This document shows, piece after piece, positions 45,987 through 55,156 of a stretch of 64,000 bases of DNA (positions within the stretch are counted from its first letter, which is position 1; each line of letters begins with the position of its first letter). The stretch lies in the NCBI RefSeq assembly GCF_009755815.1, contig NZ_WRPK01000006.1, positions 62,001 to 126,000 on the forward strand, read 5' to 3'. The translations under genes were made by a program, and so were the position numbers. The notes under the pieces are model-generated. The model worked only from the letters and a program-made list of their open reading frames with translations, did no database searches and had not been told where the DNA came from. This stretch comes from Flavisphingomonas formosensis (lineage in GTDB: Bacteria > Pseudomonadota > Alphaproteobacteria > Sphingomonadales > Sphingomonadaceae).

Positions 45987-47063
45987 ATGCTGAACCTGCC
46001 TTTCAAGACGATCGGTGGCGGCGCTGCGCTGCTGCTCGCGATCCTCGCCCCCTGGCTGCTCTCTGCCTATGACCTCAACCTGCTCGGCCGCTTCCTCGCG
46101 CTCTCGCTTTCCGCGATGGGGCTGGTGCTGCTGTGGGGCGAGGGCGGCATATTGAGCCTCGGCCAGGGCGTCTTCTTCGGGCTTGGCGGCTATCTGCTCG
46201 CGATGCATCTGAAGCTCGACGGCCTCGGCGCGGGCGAGCTGCCGGATTTCATGACGTGGAGCGGCGTAACCGCGCTGCCCTGGTGGTGGGCGCCGTTTCG
46301 CAACCCGCTCGTGACGATCCTCGGCGTGCTGCTGGTCCCCGCCGCGATCGGAGCCGGCTTTTCCTGGCTGATGTTTCGCCGACGGATCGGCGGCGTCTAT
46401 TTCGCACTGATCACCCAGGCGCTGGCACTGGTCTTCGCCACGCTGCTGATCAGCCAGCAGGGGACGACCGGCGGCTTCAACGGCCTCACCGACTACCACA
46501 ATCTCATGGGGCTCAACCTTAACGACGAAGGCGTGACGCGCGGCATCTACTGGCTCACCCTCGCGCTCGTCGCCACCGCCTATTTCGCGCTGCGCTGGCT
46601 GCTCTCCTCGCGCTTCGGCAAGCTGCTGCGCGCCTCGCGCGACGGATCGAACCGGCTGCGCTTCCTCGGCTATGATCCGACGCCCTACAAGGTGGTGGCA
46701 TTTTCGGTCGCAGCGGTGCTCACCGGCGTATCCGGCGCGATGTTCACCCTGCATGCGGGTGTGGTCTCGCCCGCGCTGGTGGGCGTGGTGCCGTCGATCG
46801 AGATGGTGATCTGGGTGGCGATCGGCGGGCGGACCTATCTCGTCGGCGGGATCGTCGGCGCGCTGCTGGTGAACTTCGCGAAGGACAAGATCTCGACGGC
46901 GCTGCCCGAGCTCTGGCTTTACGCGCTGGGGCTGCTCTTCATCCTCGCGGTCACGGCCTTCCCGCGCGGGATCGTCGGCGAATTCGAGGGCGAGCGCCGG
47001 TTCAAGCCGGCACGGCTGGGCGACATGTTCGCGCGCTGGCGCGCGGGGAGGGCAACGTCATGA
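45987..47063 (+). CDS. urtC: Urea ABC transporter permease UrtC
   Basis: A 358-aa LivM-like permease. Motifs: GMVLLWGEGG-type segment (LVLLWGEGGILSLGQGVFFG), FRRRIGGVYFALITQALALV, and the C-terminal FAKDKISTALPELWLY typical of UrtC. RBS AGGAG. Its 3' end overlaps urtD by 4 bp. Confidence 0.95.
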   Translation: MLNLPFKTIGGGAALLLAILAPWLLSAYDLNLLGRFLALSLSAMGLVLLWGEGGILSLGQGVFFGLGGYLLAMHLKLDGLGAGELPDFMTWSGVTALPWWWAPFRNPLVTILGVLLVPAAIGAGFSWLMFRRRIGGVYFALITQALALVFATLLISQQGTTGGFNGLTDYHNLMGLNLNDEGVTRGIYWLTLALVATAYFALRWLLSSRFGKLLRASRDGSNRLRFLGYDPTPYKVVAFSVAAVLTGVSGAMFTLHAGVVSPALVGVVPSIEMVIWVAIGGRTYLVGGIVGALLVNFAKDKISTALPELWLYALGLLFILAVTAFPRGIVGEFEGERRFKPARLGDMFARWRAGRATS

Positions 47064-47806
47064 GCGAAGCCGCGATGCTCCGCCTGGAGCAGGTCACGGT
47101 CGATTTCGACGGGTTCAAGGCGATCAACGACCTCAGCCTTACCATCCCGTCCGGCAGCATGACCGTGGTGATCGGGCCCAATGGCGCCGGCAAGTCCACT
47201 ATGTGCGATACCATCATCGGCCGGGTGCGGCCGACCGCCGGACGCGTGCTCTTCCACGGCGAAGAGATCCAGCGCCTGGCCGAGCATCGCATCGTCGGCC
47301 GCGGCATCTGCCGCAAGTTCCAGACGCCGGGCGTGCTCATCGGCCTTTCAGTGATCGACAATCTCGCCATCGCCGCGATGCGCGACAGGCGCTGGTGGCG
47401 AAGCTTTACCAGAGCGGGCGAAGAGGAGGCGCGGGCCAAGGCCGAGGCGGTGCTCGAACAGGTCGGCCTTGCCGACCGGCGCGATGCGCTGGCGGGCAAT
47501 CTCTCCCATGGCGAAAAGCAGTGGCTGGAGATTGGCATGGTCGTCGCGACCGATGCCGAGCTGCTGCTGCTCGACGAGCCGACCGCGGGCATGGGCGCGG
47601 CCGAGAGCAGCCAGACCGCGCAGATCATCCGTACGCTGGTCGGCCGGCATGCCGTGCTGGTGATCGATCACGACATCGATTTCGTCTCGCAGCTCGAAGG
47701 CCATGTCGTCGTGCTGCATCAGGGCGCGCTGCTGCGCGAGGGCACGCTGGACGAGATCCGGCGCGACGAGGAGGTCGCCGCCATCTATCTCGGGAGGGCC
47801 AAATGA
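47060..47806 (+). CDS. urtD: Urea ABC transporter ATP-binding protein UrtD
   Basis: A 248-aa ABC ATPase: Walker A GPNGAGKSTM, the signature LSHGEKQWLEIGM, and Walker B LLLLDEPTAGM. GRGICRKFQTPGVL in the Q-loop region is typical of UrtD. It overlaps urtC and urtE by 4 bp each, so the operon is tightly coupled. Confidence 0.95.
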   Translation: MSEAAMLRLEQVTVDFDGFKAINDLSLTIPSGSMTVVIGPNGAGKSTMCDTIIGRVRPTAGRVLFHGEEIQRLAEHRIVGRGICRKFQTPGVLIGLSVIDNLAIAAMRDRRWWRSFTRAGEEEARAKAEAVLEQVGLADRRDALAGNLSHGEKQWLEIGMVVATDAELLLLDEPTAGMGAAESSQTAQIIRTLVGRHAVLVIDHDIDFVSQLEGHVVVLHQGALLREGTLDEIRRDEEVAAIYLGRAK

Positions 47807-48519
47807 CCGACCTCATCAATCTGCGCAGCGTCAGCGCGGCCTATGGCAAGGGCCAGGTGCTGTGGGACGTCGCGCTCGACATGAAGGCGGGCGAGGCCGC
47901 GACCGTGCTCGGCCGCAACGGCGTCGGCAAGACCACGCTGATGAAGACGATCATGGGCCAGCTACCCGTCTCCGGCGGCTATATCTATGTGAATGGCGAA
48001 GAGGTGACGGCGATGGGCGCGTATCAGCGTGCGCGTGCCGGCATCGGCTTCGTGCCGCAGGGCCGGCACGTCTTCCCGCATCTGACGGTCAGCGAAAATC
48101 TGGAAGTCGGCCTCGCGGCGCTGGCGCGCAAGGGGTTCAAGGGGCCGCGCAAGGTGCCCGACATGGTGTTCGATCTCTTTCCCAAGCTCACCCAGATCGC
48201 CAACCGCAAAGCGGGCGTGCTGTCCGGCGGCGAGCAGCAGCAGCTGGCGATAGGCCGCGCGCTTGCCGGCCAGCCCTCGCTGCTCCTGCTCGACGAGCCG
48301 ACCGAGGGGATCCAGCCGAACATCGTCCAGCAGATCGAGGATGCGTTGCTGCGGGTGCGGACTGAGCTCGGCGTCGCGATCCTGATCGTCGAGCAGAATC
48401 TCGATTTCGCCTGGTCCTTCGCCGAGCGCTATTTCGTGATGCAGCGCGGGCGGATCGTGAAGCAGGGCAAGACGGCCGAGGACAGCGCGGCGGATATCGC
48501 AAAGCTGGTCCATGTATAG
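47803..48519 (+). CDS. urtE: Urea ABC transporter ATP-binding protein UrtE
   Basis: A 238-aa ABC ATPase: Walker A GRNGVGKTTLMKT, LSGGEQQQLAIGRAL, Walker B LLLLDEPTEGIQPNIVQQI, and IVEQNLDFA. The GIGFVPQGRHVFPHLTV stretch is typical of UrtE. Completes urtABCDE. The start overlaps the urtD stop. Confidence 0.95.
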   Translation: MTDLINLRSVSAAYGKGQVLWDVALDMKAGEAATVLGRNGVGKTTLMKTIMGQLPVSGGYIYVNGEEVTAMGAYQRARAGIGFVPQGRHVFPHLTVSENLEVGLAALARKGFKGPRKVPDMVFDLFPKLTQIANRKAGVLSGGEQQQLAIGRALAGQPSLLLLDEPTEGIQPNIVQQIEDALLRVRTELGVAILIVEQNLDFAWSFAERYFVMQRGRIVKQGKTAEDSAADIAKLVHV

Positions 48520-48562
48520 CGCATAGCTTGCATCGGCGCCTCGGCTGTGCAGGAAGGCGGGC

Positions 48563-48964
48563 ATGTCGCGCCAACTCAGCCTTGCCGTCGTCGGTGCCGA
48601 TCATCCCAATCGCGACAAGAGCAATCGCCGGTTCGAGATCCTGCTCTGCCTGCCCGGCGAGCCCGTCCGGCTGATGCCGGAGCCGCGCAATCCGGTCGAC
48701 CCGCATGCCATGGCGGTGTTCAGCGCCCGCGGCATCCAGATCGGCTATCTCACCGCGGAGCGCGCGCCCTGGATCGGCGGGATGGTCCGCAACGGGCGCG
48801 AGATCCGTGCGATCTTCCAACAGGCCACCGCTGGTGGCGCGATCATCCGCGCGGCGTTCGACGGTCTCGAGCCCGTGCTTCCGCCGGCTCCGGCTTGCGC
48901 GGCGGACTCCAGCGCGCCGGACGATGCGTTCGACGGGATCGATCCCATCTATCCCGACGAGTGA
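48563..48964 (+). CDS. HIRAN domain protein
   Basis: A 133-aa protein with a HIRAN-like fold: LAVVGADHPNRDKSNRRFEI, LMPEPRNPVDPHAMAVF and GIQIGYLTAERAPWIG are the family landmarks. HIRAN domains bind DNA ends or ssDNA in helicase-like proteins; stand-alone bacterial copies have no settled role. It starts 43 bp after urtE, so it may be co-transcribed by position only. The C-terminal tail is Ala/Pro/Asp-rich. Confidence 0.8.
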   Translation: MSRQLSLAVVGADHPNRDKSNRRFEILLCLPGEPVRLMPEPRNPVDPHAMAVFSARGIQIGYLTAERAPWIGGMVRNGREIRAIFQQATAGGAIIRAAFDGLEPVLPPAPACAADSSAPDDAFDGIDPIYPDE

Positions 48965-49014
48965 CAGCGGGGCCGGTTTGACTCTTTCGCTGGGCTGTCC
49001 GGGTATCTCGAAGA

Positions 49015-50811
49015 TCAGACCGGCGCCGCCAGGGTCGCCATATAGGCTCGCCAGCCGCCATGGGCGGTGATCTCCTCGGCACCGCGAATGGCGGCTTCCT
49101 CGCACAGGAAGCAGGACACCTGGCCGCCCGTCGCGAGATCGACCTTGCCGATGCCGAGCGGTGCCGGAATGCGTTCGACGAAGCGGCCGAAGGCAGCGGG
49201 CGGGAAGGACCAGATCTCGATGGCGATGCCGGGGCCGTTTGCGCCCGGCGCACGCACGAGGCCCGGCTTTGGCGGGGTCGTGCCGGGCAGGGCGAAGAGC
49301 CGATAATCGCCGGTGGTATGCGCAGCGGCTTCGAGCGTTGCGTCGAGCGCGGTCAGTTCGTGATTGAGCGGCATGCCGCTGAGATGGGCGCCGACCACGG
49401 CCAGACGGAGCCGCCCGTCCTCGGGCAGGTCCGATCCGACGGAGGAGGGCGGCGTGCCCAGCCGGTCGATGCCCATCCCGCAGGCTGCGTCGTGATGCAT
49501 CCTCGCTGCCAGCGGGACCAGCGCGTCGTCGTGAAAGGCGGGTGCGGCCAGGGTCACCCCGAAGGGCAGGCCGTCGGAACGGAAACCGGCCGGCACGGCT
49601 ATCCCCGAGAGGTTCAGCAGGTTGAAGAAATTGGTGTAGGTGCCGAGCCGCGTATTCAGCGCGATCGGATCGGCGCGCATCGCATCCACCCTGTAGATGG
49701 TGGGGGCCGTCGGCAGCAGCAGCACGTCGATTTGGGCCCAGACTTCGTCTGCCCGGCGACGCAGCGCCTCCAGGGCATAGGCTCCGCGGAAGGCGTCCGC
49801 TGCGCTCATCGTGCGTCCGCCGAGGATGATGCTTGCGACGCTCGGATCCAGCGCGTCCTCCGTCACGCCGAAGCTCTCATAGGCCGCCAGCCGCTCGGCG
49901 ACCCATGGCCCGTGATATAGCAGGGCCGCGGTTTCCCGAAAGGGCGCGAAATCGATCTCGACCGTGGCGGCGCCGATGCGTGCGATCGCGGCTTCGTAGA
50001 GGCGGGCGCTTTCGCCGTCGCCGAAAAATTCGCGGTCGCCTGGCGCGAGTATGCCGATCCGCAGGCTGGCCCGGCCGAACGGGCGTTGCCGCGCAGATCG
50101 CGAATAGGGATCCGCCGGATCGAAGCCCTGCGCGATGCGCCGGATGCGCGCGCCGTCGTCCACGGAGAGCGTAAAGATGCTCACGCAGTCCAGGCTGCGG
50201 CACGCCGGCACGACGCCGCGGCTGCTGAGCAGCCCGGACGTGGGCTTGATGCCGACGATGTTGTTGAAGGCGGCGGGCACGCGGCCCGATCCTGCGGTGT
50301 CGGTGCCGAGCGAGAAGCTGGCGAGGCCGGCGGCCACCGCCACGGCGGAGCCCGAGCTCGATCCGCCCGATATATAGGCGGGATCAAACACCGAACGGGG
50401 GGCGCCATAGGGCGATCGGGTGCCGTTTAGACCGGTCGCGAACTGATCGAGATTGGTCTTGCCGATCATGATCGCCCCGGCCTGGCGAAGCCGCGCGACT
50501 ACCGCCGCGTCCTTCGTGGCGACATGCGCGAACGCTGGGCAGGCGGCCGTGATCGGCATGCCGGCCACATCGATATTGTCCTTCACCGCGTAGGGGACAC
50601 CCCACAGCGGGAGAGAATTGGGTTCCGGCGCGCGCGCCAGCAACGCCTCGATCTCAGCCGCCATCCGGTCTTCGTCGGCGCGGGTGATGAAGATGGCCGG
50701 ATCGGCATGATCGATCCGTGTCGCGATCTCGGCGAACAGATCATGCGGCGAGGTGCCTGCGGCGTAGAGCGCGCGTACCCGCGCGAGATCCAGCAACGAG
50801 GGAAAGCCCAT
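49015..50811 (-). CDS. atzF: Allophanate hydrolase
   Basis: A 598-aa allophanate hydrolase, the length expected for AtzF. The N-terminal amidase-signature domain carries the Lys (YAVKDNIDV), the serine loop GGSSSGSAVAV and the nucleophile Ser in GSGRVPAA. The C-terminal domain (about 450-598) includes PLNHELTALDATLEAAAHTT, known from the family, and probably completes decarboxylation of the product. It converts allophanate to 2 NH3 and 2 CO2. It is the last gene of the operon containing atzE and atzG. Confidence 0.92.
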   Translation of the reverse strand: MGFPSLLDLARVRALYAAGTSPHDLFAEIATRIDHADPAIFITRADEDRMAAEIEALLARAPEPNSLPLWGVPYAVKDNIDVAGMPITAACPAFAHVATKDAAVVARLRQAGAIMIGKTNLDQFATGLNGTRSPYGAPRSVFDPAYISGGSSSGSAVAVAAGLASFSLGTDTAGSGRVPAAFNNIVGIKPTSGLLSSRGVVPACRSLDCVSIFTLSVDDGARIRRIAQGFDPADPYSRSARQRPFGRASLRIGILAPGDREFFGDGESARLYEAAIARIGAATVEIDFAPFRETAALLYHGPWVAERLAAYESFGVTEDALDPSVASIILGGRTMSAADAFRGAYALEALRRRADEVWAQIDVLLLPTAPTIYRVDAMRADPIALNTRLGTYTNFFNLLNLSGIAVPAGFRSDGLPFGVTLAAPAFHDDALVPLAARMHHDAACGMGIDRLGTPPSSVGSDLPEDGRLRLAVVGAHLSGMPLNHELTALDATLEAAAHTTGDYRLFALPGTTPPKPGLVRAPGANGPGIAIEIWSFPPAAFGRFVERIPAPLGIGKVDLATGGQVSCFLCEEAAIRGAEEITAHGGWRAYMATLAAPV

Positions 50812-50812
50812 C

Positions 50813-51196
50813 TCAATGGCCCTCGCCCAGCATCGAGATATGCGCGCTCACGACCCGCCATCCCTCCGGAAAGCGCACCCAGCTTTGCGTCTGCCGCCCG
50901 GGCGCGGGCGCGCCGTCTCGCTGGAACTCGGCATGGGCGGTGGCGAAATCGGTACCGAAGCTGGTGATCACCACTTTGAGCAGCCGGCGCTGCGGCGACC
51001 CGCCGACGCGCGCGGACCGAAACGCGCGGATCGCGTCGATGCCGTAGAGATTCTGGCCCGGCCCGATCCGCACCGTGCATTCGGAAGCCCAGAAGAGCGC
51101 GTCGAGCGCGTCGAGATCGTTGGTCATCAGCGCCTGCTCATAGGCTTCGAAGGCCGAGGTCGCGGCGGCCAGCGTGGCAGGATCGTTGATCAGCAT
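50813..51196 (-). CDS. atzH: AtzH-like (DUF3225) protein
   Basis: A 127-aa NTF2-like DUF3225 protein (TFEAYEQAL-type helix: AFEAYEQALMTNDLDAL; ECTVRIGPGQNLYGIDAIR; VSAHISMLG). Such proteins accompany AtzE in ureide operons and are called AtzH or, in oxalurate clusters, HpxZ. It is sandwiched between atzE (7-bp overlap) and atzF. Biochemical activity of the subgroup here is uncertain; it may be a decarboxylase or a helper. Confidence 0.83.
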   Translation of the reverse strand: MLINDPATLAAATSAFEAYEQALMTNDLDALDALFWASECTVRIGPGQNLYGIDAIRAFRSARVGGSPQRRLLKVVITSFGTDFATAHAEFQRDGAPAPGRQTQSWVRFPEGWRVVSAHISMLGEGH

Positions 51197-52593
51197 GAAT
51201 CCCTCATCCTCGTGGTGGCGATACCGCGCCGTTCGAGCAGGGCGGCGGCCCGCAGCGCAAGATCTTCCCGCCAGGGCGGCGCGACGATTTGCACGCCGAT
51301 CGGCAGTGCGTCGCCCTGCACCGGCACTGCGGCGATCGGCACTCCGACGAAGCTCAGCGGCTGGGTGAGCAGGCCGATGTTGGGTCGGGTCGGCAGTGCC
51401 TGTCCGTTCACCTCGATGGTCGGCTGGCCGAGCAGCGGGGCGGCGCAGGGCGTCGCAGGGGCGATCAGCAGGTCATGATGGCGGAACACCTCGTGCAGCT
51501 GCTCGCGAAACAGGCTGCGCACGCGCTGCGCCTGCAGGATGATGTTGGCCGGAAGCAGCGCGCCGGCCAGCAGGCGATCGCGGGTGGCGGGATCGAAATC
51601 CGCGGCGCGGCTCTGCAAGGCACGGCGATGGAGATTGCCGCCCGATGCGGCGGTGAGCGTGAAGGCCGCGGCGCGCGCAGCCTCCGCGCCGGGCAGCACG
51701 ACAGGGGCGACGGCGCCGAGTGCATCCGCCACTGCGCGGGCGGCCGCGCGTCCCTGCGCGTCGGCTTTTTCCTCGAACCATCCGCCGAGCAGCGCGACGC
51801 GGGCCGTGAAGGGCGTGTCGAGCAGGTGCGAGACAGGCTCGCGGCGCCGATCGGCACAGGCGGCGTCACCCACGTCATGCCCCTGGAGGATATCGTAGAT
51901 CAACGCGAGATCGGTTGCGTTGCGTGCGAACGGGCCGAGGTGATCGAGCTCGTGGACGAAGGGAAAGGTGCCGGTGCGAGGAAGACGGCCGAAGGTGGGC
52001 TTCAGTCCGAATATGCCGCAGAAGGAGGCAGGCACGCGGATCGAGCCATTGGTATCGGTGCCCAGCGCGCCCTCGCACAGGCCGGCTGCCACCGCGGCGG
52101 CCGATCCGCCCGAGGAGCCGCCCGCGCTGCGCCCGGTGTCGGCCGGGTTGCGGGTCGCGCCATAATGGGCGTTCTCGGTGGTGAAGCCATAGGCATATTC
52201 GTCCATATTCTGCGTGCCGACCAGCACCGCCCCCGCCGCGGTCAGCCGCTGCAGCAGCACGGCGTCGGCGCCCGCGGGAGGCAGGGCTGCGTTGATGATC
52301 GAGCCCGCCGTGGTGACGCGGCCGGCGACGTCGTAATTATCCTTGACGCCGAAGGGGACGCCCGCGAGCGGCCCCGGATCGATCCCCTCGGCAACGAGCG
52401 TGTCGATCCGCTCCGCCTCGCGACGGGCGCGGTCGAACAGTATCTCCGTGAAGCAGTTGAGCCGCGGATTGAGCCGCTCAATACGGGTCAGTCGGCTTTC
52501 GATGAGCGCGGTCGCGGAGACGTGGCCATCGCGCACGGCCTGCGCGATGGCCACGATGCCGGCCAGGCCGGAATGGATGGTGCACAGCTTCAT
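51190..52593 (-). CDS. atzE: AtzE family amidohydrolase
   Basis: A 467-aa amidase-signature hydrolase. Lys in GVKDNYDV, the serine loop [12 protein letters not shown] and [11 protein letters not shown] with the nucleophile. The [20 protein letters not shown] stretch is typical of AtzE/HpxY. It is expected to deaminate 1-carboxybiuret or a similar ureide acid to allophanate-type products, with AtzG as the second subunit. It starts in a 4-bp overlap with atzG and ends in an overlap with atzH. Confidence 0.87.
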   Translation of the reverse strand: MKLCTIHSGLAGIVAIAQAVRDGHVSATALIESRLTRIERLNPRLNCFTEILFDRARREAERIDTLVAEGIDPGPLAGVPFGVKDNYDVAGRVTTAGSIINAALPPAGADAVLLQRLTAAGAVLVGTQNMDEYAYGFTTENAHYGATRNPADTGRSAGGSSGGSAAAVAAGLCEGALGTDTNGSIRVPASFCGIFGLKPTFGRLPRTGTFPFVHELDHLGPFARNATDLALIYDILQGHDVGDAACADRRREPVSHLLDTPFTARVALLGGWFEEKADAQGRAAARAVADALGAVAPVVLPGAEAARAAAFTLTAASGGNLHRRALQSRAADFDPATRDRLLAGALLPANIILQAQRVRSLFREQLHEVFRHHDLLIAPATPCAAPLLGQPTIEVNGQALPTRPNIGLLTQPLSFVGVPIAAVPVQGDALPIGVQIVAPPWREDLALRAAALLERRGIATTRMRDSC

Positions 52594-52775
52594 GGGCGGT
52601 AGACCGGTGCAGGCTCGACCAGGGGATCGAGCGGATCGAGGAACAAGGCGGCCTGATCGAGCAGCACGCCCAGATTGCGGCTTACGCCGGCGAGGTGGTC
52701 GGGATCGATCGACAATCCCGCCACCTGCGCCAGCGCCCCCACAAAAGCTGCGTCCAGAGGCGACGGCCCGCTCAT
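52590..52775 (-). CDS. atzG: AtzG-like (DUF4089) small subunit
   Basis: A 61-aa all-helical DUF4089 protein starting MSGPSPLDAAFVGALAQ and ending [10 protein letters not shown]. In known operons AtzG (also HpxX) forms a complex with AtzE. It overlaps atzE by 4 bp, and its start overlaps the stop of the permease gene. Confidence 0.85.
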   Translation of the reverse strand: MSGPSPLDAAFVGALAQVAGLSIDPDHLAGVSRNLGVLLDQAALFLDPLDPLVEPAPVYRP

Positions 52776-54379
52776 TCGGCGGCCTGAGCCGTGGCGTGCA
52801 CCAGGCCATGGTCGGCGCTCTCCTTGGCGAGGCCGGGCTTGCGCGAGCAGATGAGGAGGAAGAGGGCGACGACGAGATAGGCCGCCGCGACGCCCGGTGT
52901 CTTCATCACCCCGATCGCCTCGGCATGGATCAGGCCGAAGAAGGTGAGCACCGCCCCGGCCGCGGCGAAGGCGGCCGCCTTGGCGAGCTTGCCGTCGATG
53001 ATCAACACGGTGATCGATCCCAGGATGATGCCGCAGAGCGTGGCACCGCTGCCGAGCACCTGCAGGCCATGATAGAGCACGCCATTGTTCGCCAGAGCGT
53101 CGAGCCCCACCTTTCCGGCATCGGTGCCCGCCGCGCTCAACGCATTGTTGATCTGGGTCGTGCCCCAGGCCGCGATGTTGGGCACGATCGCCAGTACGAT
53201 TGCCGGCGCGTGGCGATGGGGGCTTTCCTGAAAGGCCTGGGCGCCGATCAGCATGCCGATATAGAGCAGGATGGGCAGCAGCGCGACGGCGGGGATCACC
53301 GCCATCATCAGCGCGACGACGCCGAACCAGGTCAGCACCAGCATCATCGCGCCTGTCGCGGCGGAATAGCCGGTGCGGCCGCCCATCGCCTTCCAGCCGG
53401 GATGGCCGATATAGACGGCGTTGATGAAGGGATTGCCCATCAGACAGCCGATCAGGCTGATCACGCCGTCCGCGGTCAGCACGCGCGTGGTCGGGAAATG
53501 ATCGCCGGCTGCCTCTGCACTCTCGACATTGTCCATCGCCTCGACGAGATCGTAGATGCCGAAGGGGATGGCCGTCACCAGGATGACGCCGATATATTTG
53601 AAGCCACCGAACACTTCGGCCAGCGCTGGATGGGGCAGGTGAAAGCCGAAATCGGCGAGCGCGCCGGTGACCTTCTCCGGACCGATCCCGCCGAGTTCGA
53701 AGCCCATCGACTGCGCGCCCCAGGCGATCAGCGTGCCAACCAGCATTGCCATCAGGCCGCCGGGCACGCCGCCCGGATAGCGATAGCCGCCCAGCCAGCT
53801 CGCCAGGATCACCGCCAGGCAGGTGACGCCGATGATCGGCGTCATGAACACCTGCGCGCCCGGGCTCAGCGAGATGAAGGTCAGCGAGATGCCGGCGAGC
53901 GAGCCGAGCAGTGCCGCGCGCGGCGTGATCTTGCGGATCACCGGGGCGACGAAGCCGCCGATCATCAGCACGAAGCTCTGCACGCATACCCAGGTCAGGC
54001 CGGCGCTCCAGGCCTCGACCGGATTGCCCGACTTGAGCAGCACCGGCAGCATCACGACGAAGGTGACGATGAACATGTGCGGCACGCTGATCCCCGACGG
54101 CAGGGCGCAGACGTCATCGCGGCCCGTCCGCTCGGCAAGCCGTCGAGCCAGCCAGGCATAGTAGACGGTGCTGAGGAAGAGCATGAGCCCGACGGCGGGC
54201 AGGATGCGACCGAAGATGATCGGATCGGGAAGCTTTAGCACGAAGCGCAGCAGCCCCGTGAGCACCAGCACGTTGACGAGGATGTTGGTGCCGAAGCCGA
54301 AGAAGGCGTTCCAGTCGCCCGGTGTCCACCAGGGTAGTTTCGCCGTAGCCGGTACGGCATCCGCAGTAACGCTTGCCAT
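52772..54379 (-). CDS. NCS2/AzgA-like permease
   Basis: A 535-aa membrane protein with about 12-14 helices. Landmarks include WWTPGDWNAFFGFGTNILVN at the start and mid-protein AIPFGIYDLVEAMDNVESAEA, which resembles the substrate-site region of xanthine/uracil (NCS2) and AzgA permeases. It sits between the cysteine hydrolase and the AtzGEHF genes, so a ureide or cyclic nitrogen compound (biuret, cyanurate, uric acid or a pyrimidine) is likely. The start at 54379 follows AAGGGGG about 10 nt upstream. Confidence 0.82.
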   Translation of the reverse strand: MASVTADAVPATAKLPWWTPGDWNAFFGFGTNILVNVLVLTGLLRFVLKLPDPIIFGRILPAVGLMLFLSTVYYAWLARRLAERTGRDDVCALPSGISVPHMFIVTFVVMLPVLLKSGNPVEAWSAGLTWVCVQSFVLMIGGFVAPVIRKITPRAALLGSLAGISLTFISLSPGAQVFMTPIIGVTCLAVILASWLGGYRYPGGVPGGLMAMLVGTLIAWGAQSMGFELGGIGPEKVTGALADFGFHLPHPALAEVFGGFKYIGVILVTAIPFGIYDLVEAMDNVESAEAAGDHFPTTRVLTADGVISLIGCLMGNPFINAVYIGHPGWKAMGGRTGYSAATGAMMLVLTWFGVVALMMAVIPAVALLPILLYIGMLIGAQAFQESPHRHAPAIVLAIVPNIAAWGTTQINNALSAAGTDAGKVGLDALANNGVLYHGLQVLGSGATLCGIILGSITVLIIDGKLAKAAAFAAAGAVLTFFGLIHAEAIGVMKTPGVAAAYLVVALFLLICSRKPGLAKESADHGLVHATAQAAE

Positions 54380-54399
54380 GATGATCGACCCCCTTCCGT

Positions 54400-55086
54400 C
54401 TAGTTCGCGGCCGGTTCCGCCGGCGCGGCGAGCGCGGCGATCACGCCCGAGGATTCGCCAACCCATCCGAAGATGCCGCCCTGTGCCGCGATCATGCGGA
54501 GCGCGACGTCGTGGAATTCGGGGAAATAGGACCCGGTACAGTCGGCAAGGACGAGGCAGTCGATGCCGCGGTCATTGGCCTCGCGTACGGTCGTGTGTAC
54601 GCAGACTTCGGTCGTCACGCCGCAGACGATGAGCTGCGTGATGCCGTGCGTCCCGATGAGATCGGCCAGCTCGGTATTGTAGAAGGCGCCTTTTCCCGGC
54701 TTGTCGATGACCGGCTCGCCGGCGATGGGATAGAGATCGGCGATGATGTCGTGGCCGGGCTCGCCGATCACGAGGATGCGGCCCATCGGGCCGGGATCGC
54801 CGATCGTCACCGTGCCGCGGCCGCGGATGCGCTTGCTCTCGTGCAGGTCGCTGAGATCGGGCTTGTGGCCTTCGCGGGTATGCATCACCAGCATGCCCGA
54901 TGCGCGGGCGGCGGCAAGGAGGGATTTGAGCGGGGCGATGGTGCGGCCGAGCCGGCCGACCTCGTTGCCAAGCATCTCGCCGAAGCCGCCGGGTTCGATG
55001 AAGTCGCGCTGCATATCGATGATCAGCAATGCCGCCTTTTCGGGCTGCAGCATGAAATCATACGGTCTTGCAGGAACACTTCTCAT
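54400..55086 (-). CDS. Isochorismatase-fold cysteine hydrolase (biuret-hydrolase-like)
   Basis: A 228-aa cysteine hydrolase. The catalytic triad Asp24 (LIIDMQRDF), Lys132 (DKPGKGAF) and Cys162 (CGVTTEVCVHTT) is intact. The segment REGHKPDLSDLHESKR and the GRILVIGEPGHDI loop resemble biuret amidohydrolase (BiuH) and ureidoacrylate hydrolase relatives. With AtzF and urease downstream it could convert biuret to allophanate. A GGAGG site precedes MRSVPAR. The substrate is inferred from context, not proven. Confidence 0.82.
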   Translation of the reverse strand: MRSVPARPYDFMLQPEKAALLIIDMQRDFIEPGGFGEMLGNEVGRLGRTIAPLKSLLAAARASGMLVMHTREGHKPDLSDLHESKRIRGRGTVTIGDPGPMGRILVIGEPGHDIIADLYPIAGEPVIDKPGKGAFYNTELADLIGTHGITQLIVCGVTTEVCVHTTVREANDRGIDCLVLADCTGSYFPEFHDVALRMIAAQGGIFGWVGESSGVIAALAAPAEPAAN

Positions 55087-55156
55087 CGCCGTGCCTCCGT
55101 TGCTGCCGTGTGCGCGGGAGCGGCCCGGCAGGGGCCGCCCCGCCTGTTGGTTCGAC

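Noticed and set aside
45003-46754. 583-codon minus-strand frame opposite urtB/urtC
   Set aside because: Antisense, charged low-complexity sequence; permeases on the other strand are certain.
52343-54238. 631-codon plus-strand frame opposite atzE/permease
   Set aside because: Same reasoning; His/Gln/Asp-rich shadow.
49015-55086. Full AtzDEF cyanuric-acid pathway
   Set aside because: No cyanuric acid amidohydrolase (AtzD/Barbiturase fold) is present in the window.
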